Assembly: GCA_003219095.1 (NCBI GenBank)
Contig: QHPM01000024.1
Coordinates: 1 to 8,587 of the forward strand
Reading direction: 5' to 3'
Source of the DNA: Verrucomicrobiota bacterium
Lineage (GTDB): Bacteria > Verrucomicrobiota > Verrucomicrobiia > Chthoniobacterales > UBA10450
DNA length: 8,587 nt
The notes under the pieces are model-generated. The model was not told the origin of the DNA. It made no database searches and saw nothing but the letters and a program-made list of their open reading frames with translations. Positions 1 through 5,962 of this stretch are shown here, piece after piece (within the stretch, counting starts at the first letter, position 1; every line of letters starts with the position of its first letter). Both the position numbers and the translations under genes were made by a program.

Positions 1-741
1 GATCAACTGCCTGATCTCTTTGCGCGGTTCGATTTGGTTGCGCACGGCTTCGATTGCCTGGCGCGTGTTTAATTTCGATCGGTAAATCAAACGAAACGCT
101 TCCTTGATCGCTTTAACGCTTTCGGGTGCACAGCCCGCGCGCTCGAGTCCGATCAAATTGACTCCGCGAATCTCGGCCGGATTTCCGTCCGCAATCAAGA
201 ATGGCGGGACATCCTGGACGATCTTGGAGCAACCACCGGTGATCGCGAATCGTCCGAGCCGGCAAAATTGATGCACGGCGGTGAGTCCGCCCATGACGGC
301 GTGGTCGCCCACTTCAACATGCCCAGCGAGCGTGCCGTTGTTCGAGAACACCACCGAATCGCCGACAACGCAATCGTGTCCGATGTGGCTGTAAGCGAGA
401 AAATTTCCGCGATTGCCAACCCGCGTTTTGCCGTCGCTTTTGGTGCTGCGATTGACCGTGCAAAATTCGCGAAAGGTATTTTCATTGCCGATTTCGAGGT
501 AGGTCGGTTCGCCGGCATATTTTAAATCCTGAGTCTGCTGACCGATCGAACAGTAGGCATAAAATTTATTTTTTGTGCCTGCTCGCATCGGCCCGGCAAG
601 TGTCACGTGGTGTTGCAGCCAGCATCCTTCGCCCAGCACGACGCCGGGGCCGACAATGCAATACGGACCGACGATTGTGCCCGCGTCCAGCTCTGCTTTT
701 GAATCAACGATCGCAGTTTGGTGAATTTCGACGCCACTCAT
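1..741 (-). CDS. lpxA: Acyl-ACP--UDP-N-acetylglucosamine O-acyltransferase LpxA (3' end beyond window)
   Basis: LpxA catalyses the first step of lipid A synthesis, moving a 3-hydroxyacyl chain from acyl carrier protein to the 3-OH of UDP-GlcNAc in the cytoplasm. The ATG at 741-739 opens a frame that runs uninterrupted off the left edge; 247 residues are visible against the family's usual 255-270, so only a short C-terminal stretch is missing. Hexapeptide repeats of the left-handed beta-helix start at once (IHQTAIVD, GTIVGPYCIVGPGVVLGEG). The conserved block AYSHIGHDC carries the catalytic His at residue 122 (E. coli His125). It is followed by NNGTLAGHVEVGD, GGLTAVHQFCRLG and GGCSKIVQDVPPF. 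Gly170 matches the E. coli Gly173 that shapes the acyl-length ruler, which hints at long hydroxyacyl substrates (inference). The gene lies 117 bp downstream of lpxC-fabZ on the same strand. No Shine-Dalgarno sequence is seen. Confidence 0.97.
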   Translation of the reverse strand, partial: MSGVEIHQTAIVDSKAELDAGTIVGPYCIVGPGVVLGEGCWLQHHVTLAGPMRAGTKNKFYAYCSIGQQTQDLKYAGEPTYLEIGNENTFREFCTVNRSTKSDGKTRVGNRGNFLAYSHIGHDCVVGDSVVFSNNGTLAGHVEVGDHAVMGGLTAVHQFCRLGRFAITGGCSKIVQDVPPFLIADGNPAEIRGVNLIGLERAGCAPESVKAIKEAFRLIYRSKLNTRQAIEAVRNQIEPRKEIRQLI

Positions 742-858
742 GATTAAAACGACGAATGACGAATGACGAATGACGACGGTTTTCGACAGTCGCGCTCGGG
801 CATTCCTTCGTCATTCAACGCCAGTCCGGCTCGGACCATTTGTGTTTCGTCATTCACC
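742..858. repeat. lpxC-fabZ/lpxA spacer with heptamer tandem repeat and inverted partners
   Basis: Three perfect tandem copies of the heptamer gacgaat occupy 751-771, and a partial fourth continues to 775. The ten-mer gaatgacgaa within this array (754-763 and 761-770) recurs in reverse complement as ttcgtcattc at 807-816 and at 846-855, so the transcript could fold into alternative stems. The spacer also holds an 18-bp sequence shared with position 3140. The array ends about 9 bp before the lpxA start codon. No clear promoter or terminator is recognised. Confidence 0.75.
820..837. repeat. 18-bp dispersed repeat, copy 1
   Basis: The sequence gccagtccggctcggacc is identical to 3140-3157. It contains a short stem, gtccg-gct-cggac. 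Copy 1 lies in the lpxC-fabZ/lpxA spacer and copy 2 lies inside a larger repeat between the FlgD-like gene and the branching enzyme gene. Two exact 18-mers in two intergenic spacers of one 8.6-kb window point to a dispersed genomic repeat family. Confidence 0.8.
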
Positions 859-2175
859 TCATTTATCGAGGAACGTGAACATGAGATCGCCTTCGGAAAC
901 GACGGCGTCGTTCACCACGCAACTGCAATGTGCTTTCGCCAGCCGATTGCTGCGCGCTTTGATCAATTCCGCGTGAATGAAAAGGGTGTCGCCTGGAAAA
1001 ACTGGTTTGCGAAATTTTACTTCGTCCGCGCTCATAAAATAACCGATTCGACTCGCGCTCTTGGCCAGCTTCATCAATAAAATGCTCGCCACCTGCGCCA
1101 TCGCTTCGACCTGAAGAACGCCAGGCATAACGGGATGGCCGGGAAAATGGCCGGCGAAAAACGGTTCGTTCACCGTTACTGTTTTCATCCCGGTGCATTT
1201 CGTTTCCCCCTCGAAACCGAGGATGCGATCGACCATCAGAAATGGGAAGCGATGCGGTAGAATCTCCATCACTTGATTAATATCGAGACCGCCTTCTCCC
1301 GGCGGAAAGGTCCGGGGAACGGAAAGCGCCGTGACCTTGGCGTGTTGTTTAACGATCGCCCTCGCCAGCTCCGCGTTGGCGGCGTGTCCCGGTTTGACCG
1401 CAATGACATGACCACGTATGAGAGTGCCGATGAGCGCGAGGTCACCGATGATGTCGAGAATTTTGTGCCGCGCGAATTCACCTGCAAAACGCAGCGGTTC
1501 CTTGCTCAGGACAGCGTCGCCACGAACCACGATCGCGTTTTCCAAACTTCCCCCTTTGATCAGATTCTTCTCCATCAAGGAGGCGACTTCCTCGTAGAAG
1601 ACAAAGGTGCGTGCCGGCGCAATTTCGCGTTCGTAAAGTGCCGGCGAAATTTCGCCCGAGAAAAATTGGGTAAAGCGATTGTTCGGTCCTGCCTGGGTAC
1701 AGGAGACACGAAACTTCTCATCGGGCAGGAGCACGAGGAGGGAACCGCTCTTTGATTCGACATGAATCGGTTCGCGGACGTCAAAAAATCGACGCGGCGC
1801 TTCCTGCGCGGCCGTTCCCGCTTTCTTGATCACCTCTACGTAAGGCGCGGCGCTGCCATCGCCGATCGGCGGCTCGTTCGCGTCCATCTCAATGATCGCG
1901 TTATCCACCCCCATCGCGCTTAAGGCGGAAAGCACGTGCTCGACTGTGTGCACGCGGACTGCCCCTTCGCCGATAGTGGTGGCGCGTTCGACCGTCTTCA
2001 GGTTTGCGATGTTCGCGTCAATGGTCGGCTCGTCCGCCAGATCTTTGCGCTTGAATTTGATCCCATGATCGATCGGCGCCGGCTGCAACTTGAGCGTCAC
2101 CTTTTCGCCGGTGTGCAAAGAAGTGCCACTGAATCCAGCGGATTTGGCAAGCGTATGTTGAAGCTCGGCAGTCAT
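859..2175 (-). CDS. lpxC-fabZ: Bifunctional UDP-3-O-acyl-GlcNAc deacetylase / 3-hydroxyacyl-ACP dehydratase (LpxC-FabZ fusion)
   Basis: This is a 438-residue fusion of two cytoplasmic enzymes. Residues 1 to about 285 are the zinc deacetylase LpxC, the committed step of lipid A synthesis. Visible features are the early SLHTGEKV motif, HTVEH with Glu79 and zinc ligand His80, Thr190 in PARTF, RHKILDIIGD with zinc ligands His237 and Asp241, and His264 in KPGHAANAEL. Residues from about 297 to the end are FabZ: ILPHRFPFLMVDRI, then GHFPGHPVMPGVLQVEAMAQ with catalytic His343 and Glu357. LpxC-FabZ fusions are known from Bacteroidetes and relatives and also occur in Verrucomicrobiota. Joining them ties use of 3-hydroxyacyl-ACP in lipid A to its dehydration for fatty acid elongation. 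The ATG at 2175-2173 overlaps the stop codon of the upstream gene as ATGA. No Shine-Dalgarno sequence is seen, so coupling is possible. Both active sites look intact. Confidence 0.97.
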   Translation of the reverse strand: MTAELQHTLAKSAGFSGTSLHTGEKVTLKLQPAPIDHGIKFKRKDLADEPTIDANIANLKTVERATTIGEGAVRVHTVEHVLSALSAMGVDNAIIEMDANEPPIGDGSAAPYVEVIKKAGTAAQEAPRRFFDVREPIHVESKSGSLLVLLPDEKFRVSCTQAGPNNRFTQFFSGEISPALYEREIAPARTFVFYEEVASLMEKNLIKGGSLENAIVVRGDAVLSKEPLRFAGEFARHKILDIIGDLALIGTLIRGHVIAVKPGHAANAELARAIVKQHAKVTALSVPRTFPPGEGGLDINQVMEILPHRFPFLMVDRILGFEGETKCTGMKTVTVNEPFFAGHFPGHPVMPGVLQVEAMAQVASILLMKLAKSASRIGYFMSADEVKFRKPVFPGDTLFIHAELIKARSNRLAKAHCSCVVNDAVVSEGDLMFTFLDK

Positions 2176-3053
2176 CGCGCGCTAACTAACAAAGAATTGG
2201 CGCGCTGACTAGCAAATGGGTTGATAAAGGTGATGAGCGTTCGCTCGCCTTTCCTTTTCGAGCATTCTTGGTAGGGCGCCGCTCCGGCGGAGCCGGAACA
2301 CAGGCATTCCTGCCTGTGCGCCCAGCGGGCTCTCCGCCCGCTGAATTGTGTGCGTGCGGGTATGTGCTGCAAGAAACGAGGCGGGTTCAATTCAAACGGG
2401 CCACAGTCGAAAGCCATCATTTTGGTAATGCCGCTGACTTCAACCTGGCGGGCATTCGCACCGTTACTAAGGAAAACGATCACGTTTTTATTGTCGCGCC
2501 CCGCGACCAGCGACACGCTTTTCGCGTCCTGTCGCTTTATGACTGTGACCAATGGCAGGCCATCTATTGTTTGCAAATAAACATCATCGTCATCAAAACC
2601 TGCAGTGATATCGACAGTTGGACGCTCGTTATTCTCTAACGGATTCGCTACTAACTTGATCCGGATGGAACTGGCTCCCGGCGGGGCGGCATCAGCGCTG
2701 GTAATTGTTTCGGCTCCGATCTTCATCGGCGCGACAAGGAAGCCGCGGGCAGAATATTTTCCCGCCGGCAAATCGTAATCGTAATCATCCTTGCCGTCCC
2801 ATTTCGTGCTAAGCGCGTCGGCCCCGATGGTGAACTCATCGAACTCCGCTTCCTGGTGTAACACCCGCACCAGTTGACCCCACTCGTTGTAGACGCCGAG
2901 GCTGACTTTTCCCTCGAGCGGCGGCGGCACGAAACTGATCCGAGCCGATCGTGCCGCGGTCGCACTCGGACAGGGTGAGGGTGAAGTTTCTTGCGCGTGC
3001 AAGCATGAGATAACCAAGAACCCGATCGTTAGCGCTAGGACCGTTTTTGTCAT
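2172..3053 (-). CDS. Exported FlgD-Ig-like domain protein, probably truncated with a repeat-derived tail
   Basis: The chosen ATG at 3053-3051 gives 293 residues beginning MTKTVLALTIGFLVISC, a hydrophobic signal peptide. A lipobox-like VISC ends at Cys17 and an alternative signal peptidase I site is LHA at 18-20. The frame stays open 18 codons further upstream, but that part lacks signal-peptide character. Residues about 40-107 resemble a FlgD-type Ig fold: VSLGVYNEWGQLVRVLHQ, then KWDGKDD and LPAGKYSARGF. Residues 150-215 look like the start of a beta-rich domain. From about residue 218 the composition changes to Arg/Cys-rich. Residues 236-261 are encoded by a palindromic repeat (2271-2346), so the native C-terminus has probably been lost. 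Related verrucomicrobial proteins are, from memory, clearly longer. The TGA stop overlaps the lpxC start (ATGA). Function unknown; a cell-surface role is inferred only from the signal peptide and Ig fold. Confidence 0.6.
   Translation of the reverse strand: MTKTVLALTIGFLVISCLHAQETSPSPCPSATAARSARISFVPPPLEGKVSLGVYNEWGQLVRVLHQEAEFDEFTIGADALSTKWDGKDDYDYDLPAGKYSARGFLVAPMKIGAETITSADAAPPGASSIRIKLVANPLENNERPTVDITAGFDDDDVYLQTIDGLPLVTVIKRQDAKSVSLVAGRDNKNVIVFLSNGANARQVEVSGITKMMAFDCGPFELNPPRFLQHIPARTQFSGRRARWAHRQECLCSGSAGAAPYQECSKRKGERTLITFINPFASQRANSLLVSAR
2177..2216. repeat. Two imperfect 17-bp direct repeats just upstream of lpxC-fabZ
   Basis: Positions 2177-2193 and 2200-2216 both match gcgcgctRactaRcaaa (R = a or g), agreeing at 15 of 17 positions. 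The centres are 23 bp apart, about two helical turns. The first copy ends one base before the lpxC start codon. The spacing would suit tandem binding of a regulator, but a simple local duplication explains it equally well. The stretch is also inside the 3' end of the FlgD-like reading frame. Confidence 0.6.
2271..2346. repeat. Triple-hairpin palindromic repeat inside a reading frame
   Basis: Three stem-loops follow one another. Positions 2281-2293 are gctccggcggagc. Positions 2299-2318 are cacaggcattcctgcctgtg, a perfect 8-bp stem with a 4-base loop. Positions 2324-2342 are agcgggctctccgcccgct, a perfect 7-bp stem with a 5-base loop. This has the look of an intergenic REP/BIME-type repeat rather than coding sequence, yet the FlgD-like frame runs through it without a stop. 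It may instead act as a structured RNA between the two genes. Confidence 0.8.
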
Positions 3054-3071
3054 GTCGAGCGAAGTCGAGGG
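3049..3071. repeat. Short repeat-like sequence overlapping a start codon
   Basis: The minus strand reads CCTCGACTTCGCTCGACATGAC, with the hexamer CTCGAC present twice. It resembles, from memory, a sequence often found scattered between genes in soil bacteria. Its ATG is the start codon chosen for the FlgD-like gene, so the repeat appears to abut or supply the translation start. Recognition as a repeat rests on memory, not on a second copy in this window. Confidence 0.4.
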
Positions 3072-3114
3072 TATTAGTCCGAGATCTTCGAAATTACGCG
3101 GCTCCACCGAAGGG

Positions 3115-3233
3115 TGTCATCCTGAGCCGCGCAGACAATGCCAGTCCGGCTCGGACCGAAGGATCTCTCCATATCGCGAACGAAGTCCGGAGTTTGGGAG
3201 GTCCCTCGTCGTCTTGCGCGACTCGGGGTGACA
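3115..3233. repeat. Candidate 119-bp element with terminal inverted repeats
   Basis: The 204-bp gap between the FlgD-like gene and the branching enzyme gene holds no gene. Within it, tgtcatcctgag (3115-3126) and ctcggggtgaca (3222-3233) are inverted repeats matching at 10 of 12 positions. The left end is followed by the 18-bp repeat shared with 820-837 and then by gaaggatctct; a related agatctct follows the right end. The pattern of tgtcatcctgag with gaaggatctc recalls dispersed non-coding repeats of several soil phyla. There is no transposase, so it would be a non-autonomous element or a repeat remnant. Confidence 0.5.
3140..3157. repeat. 18-bp dispersed repeat, copy 2
   Basis: Exact copy of 820-837, here embedded in the candidate 119-bp element and followed by cgaaggatctct. 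Confidence 0.8.
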
Positions 3234-3257
3234 GATCTCTTGGGCAACACTGCTCGA

Positions 3258-4760
3258 TTATAAGAAAACACGCCAGTTCAGATGCGGAAACAAATTATCG
3301 CTTTCTTCACACTGCGCGAGAAATTCAGTATCAATATTTTTTTTCTCGAACTGCTCCGCCAGTTTTTGGAAGCGTGAAAGATGATCGGTCACTCGTTTCG
3401 TCGCGTAATCTTTTGCGGTGCCGTTGCGAATGAGAAACGCCCAATCGCTGGATTGCGCGAGCAGGAGCTCGCGCGCGAGTTGGCGCAGGACACGGTCGTC
3501 GTCAGCCGTTGCTTTGCGGCCGCGCGATTTTGCCAGCGTGGTCATGCGGTTGTTCGCCGTGAACAGATGCGGATAGATCCAGCCGCATTTCCGATCAAGC
3601 CAGACATCGAGAAAACCTTGATCACCCCAGCTCGATGTCGCTGGCTTCGTCACTTGCTGGGTCGCATTTTGCTCGAGAAATTCGCTCGGCGTGGTCAGCG
3701 GTAATTTGTTTTCCGCTGCCGCCAGAATTACGTGCTCAAGGAAGATTGGCCCCTCAAACCACCAATGCCCGAAAAGTTCGGCATCGAACGGCACCGTCAT
3801 AATTGGATTCCAATCATCCGCTTGCAGACCTTGAAGTTCGGCGACGCATCGCTCGACAAAATGATGGGCATACCGGCGGGCCATTTCTTCCGCAGCCACG
3901 CGATCATAAATTTGTTTCGCAACGTCGCGACCGGTGACGCGATGATATTTGATTCCGGTAAAGTTGTTTCTGAGCAACGGTGCAAGCTCCTCGGCTGGCA
4001 AATCGAAACCCAGGTCGCGATAGAAATCCCGATATGCCGGGTCACCGGGATAACCTTGTTGCGCGCTCCAAACCTGACGGCTGGCCTGAATATCGCGAGC
4101 GAAAGCAGCTGGTCCGGCTTTGGTAAAACAGGGCGCAAAGGTTCCCCTCCGCGCCGGCGGCAGTGCCTGCTCGAGCGCATGCGCGTCGACGATGAACCAG
4201 CGAATATTTTCCGCCTGCAACGACTTTGCGATGCCGGAGAAGTAGGCGCATTCCGGCAGCCAAAACCCATCCGGCGATCGCTGCAAGATCGGAAGAATCG
4301 CGTGCGTCGCCGCCCCGGCGATTATTTCAACCGCGCCAGTCCCGCGAAGCTGCCGAAAAACTCCAAGCAGATCGCAATCCCATTCCTCGACAAAAGTGCG
4401 CCGTGTCTCCGCAAAAAATTCACGGTAGAACTCCGAGAGGGACAACAGATTTTTCTCAGCGCGATTGCGTTCGCATTCGCGCTCCGCCAATGCGCCCTGC
4501 AGATCAAGATGTCTGCTGTAGCGGTCCCGCAAGAGTGGATCGCTTAGCATGGCGCACAGGGTGGGCGAAATCGAAAGAGTGATTTTGAAACGAACGCCTC
4601 GGCGGAGCAGGCGCTGCATCATTTGCAGGAGCGGGACGTAGCTCTCGCTGATCGCTTCGAAGAGCCAGTTTTCTTCGTGAAAGAATTCGTGCTCCGGATG
4701 CCGCACGAAGGGCAGATGCGCGTGAAGAACGAGGGCCAGCGAGCCGGGCACAAGATTCAA
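3258..4760 (-). CDS. GH57 family 1,4-alpha-glucan branching enzyme (DUF1957 type) with an apparent internal in-frame deletion
   Basis: Branching enzymes of this GH57 group form alpha-1,6 branches during glycogen synthesis. The 500-residue product begins SLALVLHAHLPFVRHPEHEFF, typical of the family barrel. The nucleophile motif GFWLPECAY gives Glu170 and the acid motif PFDAELFGHWWFEG gives Asp326, matching Thermus Glu183 and Asp353. QVWSAQQGYPGDPAYRDFYRD, FTGIKYHRVTG, SSWGDQGFLDVWLD and LLLAQSSDWAFLI complete the catalytic and C-terminal helical parts. Between LPILQ and RSPDGFWLPE the helix that normally precedes the nucleophile strand, roughly 24 residues with an HRRHFGRDP-like end, is absent while the frame continues. 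Activity is therefore uncertain. The TTG at 4760 is the outermost start; the GTG at 4751, giving MPGSLALVLHAHLP, fits family N-termini better. No Shine-Dalgarno sequence is seen. It lies 70 bp after the aminotransferase gene, with a hairpin between them. Confidence 0.88.
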   Translation of the reverse strand: MNLVPGSLALVLHAHLPFVRHPEHEFFHEENWLFEAISESYVPLLQMMQRLLRRGVRFKITLSISPTLCAMLSDPLLRDRYSRHLDLQGALAERECERNRAEKNLLSLSEFYREFFAETRRTFVEEWDCDLLGVFRQLRGTGAVEIIAGAATHAILPILQRSPDGFWLPECAYFSGIAKSLQAENIRWFIVDAHALEQALPPARRGTFAPCFTKAGPAAFARDIQASRQVWSAQQGYPGDPAYRDFYRDLGFDLPAEELAPLLRNNFTGIKYHRVTGRDVAKQIYDRVAAEEMARRYAHHFVERCVAELQGLQADDWNPIMTVPFDAELFGHWWFEGPIFLEHVILAAAENKLPLTTPSEFLEQNATQQVTKPATSSWGDQGFLDVWLDRKCGWIYPHLFTANNRMTTLAKSRGRKATADDDRVLRQLARELLLAQSSDWAFLIRNGTAKDYATKRVTDHLSRFQKLAEQFEKKNIDTEFLAQCEESDNLFPHLNWRVFL

Positions 4761-4819
4761 ATGGAGTGTTGGAATAATGCGGCAATAAAGCGCTTATCCC
4801 ACAACTCCATCACTCCATT
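4760..4819. repeat. Inverted repeat between aminotransferase and branching enzyme genes
   Basis: The arms aatggagtg (4760-4768) and cactccatt (4811-4819) are perfect 9-bp complements around a 42-base loop that contains the palindrome aagcgctt. The arm next to the branching enzyme gene overlaps its TTG start and lies just before its GTG start, so the fold could affect initiation. There is no U-tract, which argues against a classical terminator. Actccat-type sequences may also be a dispersed repeat of this genome. Confidence 0.45.
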
Positions 4820-4830
4820 GTCTGCGTCGG

Positions 4831-5956
4831 CTAGAGCGTCCGGCAAAAATCCTGAAAGCGATCGAGTCCTTTCTTGATGACATCGATGCTGGTCGCGTAG
4901 CTGAGCCGAACGGTACGATCGTCGCCGAAGGCCGCACCGGGCACGACCGCGACATTCGCTTTACTCAACAGGCGATCGGCAAAATTTTGCGAGGTCAGCC
5001 CAAGCTGGCTGATATTCACGAGCACGTAAAAGGCGCCTTGCGGTTTGACCGCAGTCACATTCGGAATCTTGGAAATGCGATCAAACATGTAGTTGCGGCG
5101 CATATCGAATTCATCGCGCATGTCCGCAATCGGCTGCTGATCGCCCTTGAGGGCTGCGAGCGCGCCCCGCTGCGCGAAGGAGCATGGGTTCGCCGTGCTA
5201 TGGCTTTGAATGGAATCAACCGCTTTCGCCACTGCCTCCGGCGCCGCCAGATAACCAAGCCGCCAGCCCGTCATCGCGTATGATTTGCTAAAACCGTTGA
5301 CGGTGAGAGTGAGATCGTACGCTTCCTTCGAAAGCGATGCGATGCTGACGTGTTTCACATCATCATAAACAAGTTTCTCGTAAATTTCGTCCGATAAAAT
5401 GTAAATGTCTTCGCCCGCGGCGATGTCGACCAGTGCTTCCATTTCTTCGCGGGTATAGACTGAGCCGCTCGGGTTTCCAGGCGAATTCAAAATCAACATT
5501 TTCGTGCGGGGCGTCATCGCGTTCTCAAAATCTTCTGCGCGCATTTTCCAGCCGTTGCGCTCGCTCGTTGGAATGATCACGGCCTCTGCCCCGGCCAATC
5601 TCACCATATCGGGATAGCTCACCCAATAGGGAGCCGGAATAATTACTTCATCACCGGGCTGGCAAGTCGCGAGAATGGCATTGTAACAGGCATGCTTCGC
5701 TCCGTTGCTCACCACCACTTGCGTCGGTTTGTAATTGAGCCCATTGTCCGCTGCCAATTTTTCTGCGATCGCCTGCCGCAACTCCGGAATGTTTAATGTG
5801 CTCGGGCGTATCGAAGTCCGGTTCGCCCGCGCCAAATCCGCAAACGTCGATTCCCTCCGCTTTCATCGCCTTGGCTTTGGCGTCGATGCTGAGGGTGAGA
5901 GAGGGGGTGAGTTGGGCGGCGCGACCTGAGATTTCCATGGGAGTAGTAGTAGTCAT
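4831..5956 (-). pseudogene. Class I/II PLP-dependent aminotransferase (aspartate aminotransferase family), broken by a deletion and frameshift
   Basis: The product belongs to the fold-type I aminotransferases (subgroup Ib, aspartate/prephenate type), which move amino groups between amino acids and keto acids using PLP. The N-terminal piece starts at the ATG at 5956 (or 5938): residues [29 protein letters not shown], then [14 protein letters not shown]. At about 5791 the reading shifts frame to [22 protein letters not shown] and continues intact to the TAG at 4831. Later motifs are normal: [41 protein letters not shown], the PLP lysine in GFSKSYAMTGWRLGYLAAP, and the carboxylate-binding Arg in TVRLSYATS. 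Family members have about 18-19 residues between HIK and IPELR, including the KYT tyrosine that contacts PLP phosphate of the partner subunit. Those are missing, and one base is left over. The second frame alone gives 334 residues from a TTG. It follows ndk by 6 bp. Confidence 0.85.
5780..5800 (-). other. Deletion/frameshift junction in the aminotransferase gene
   Basis: On the minus strand the first frame reads CAC ATT AAA (HIK) at 5800-5792, then a single C at 5791, then ATT CCG GAG (IPE) in the second frame from 5790. The short repeat acatt occurs on both sides, at the CACATT and AAACATT steps, which suggests a microhomology-type event, though an assembly collapse would look the same. Confidence 0.8.
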
Positions 5957-5962
5957 AATTTA

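Noticed and set aside
751..775. CRISPR-like array
   Set aside because: The units are 7 bp tandem copies without spacers.
1273..1755. A 160-codon plus-strand frame
   Set aside because: It is antisense to the LpxC domain, which carries all its catalytic residues.
3732..4547. A 271-codon open frame on the plus strand
   Set aside because: It is antisense to the conserved core of the GH57 gene; its translation shows no recognisable motif.
5939..5953. Four ACT triplets between two possible start codons of the aminotransferase, as a phase-variable tract
   Set aside because: A trinucleotide change would not shift the frame, and the gene is already broken downstream.
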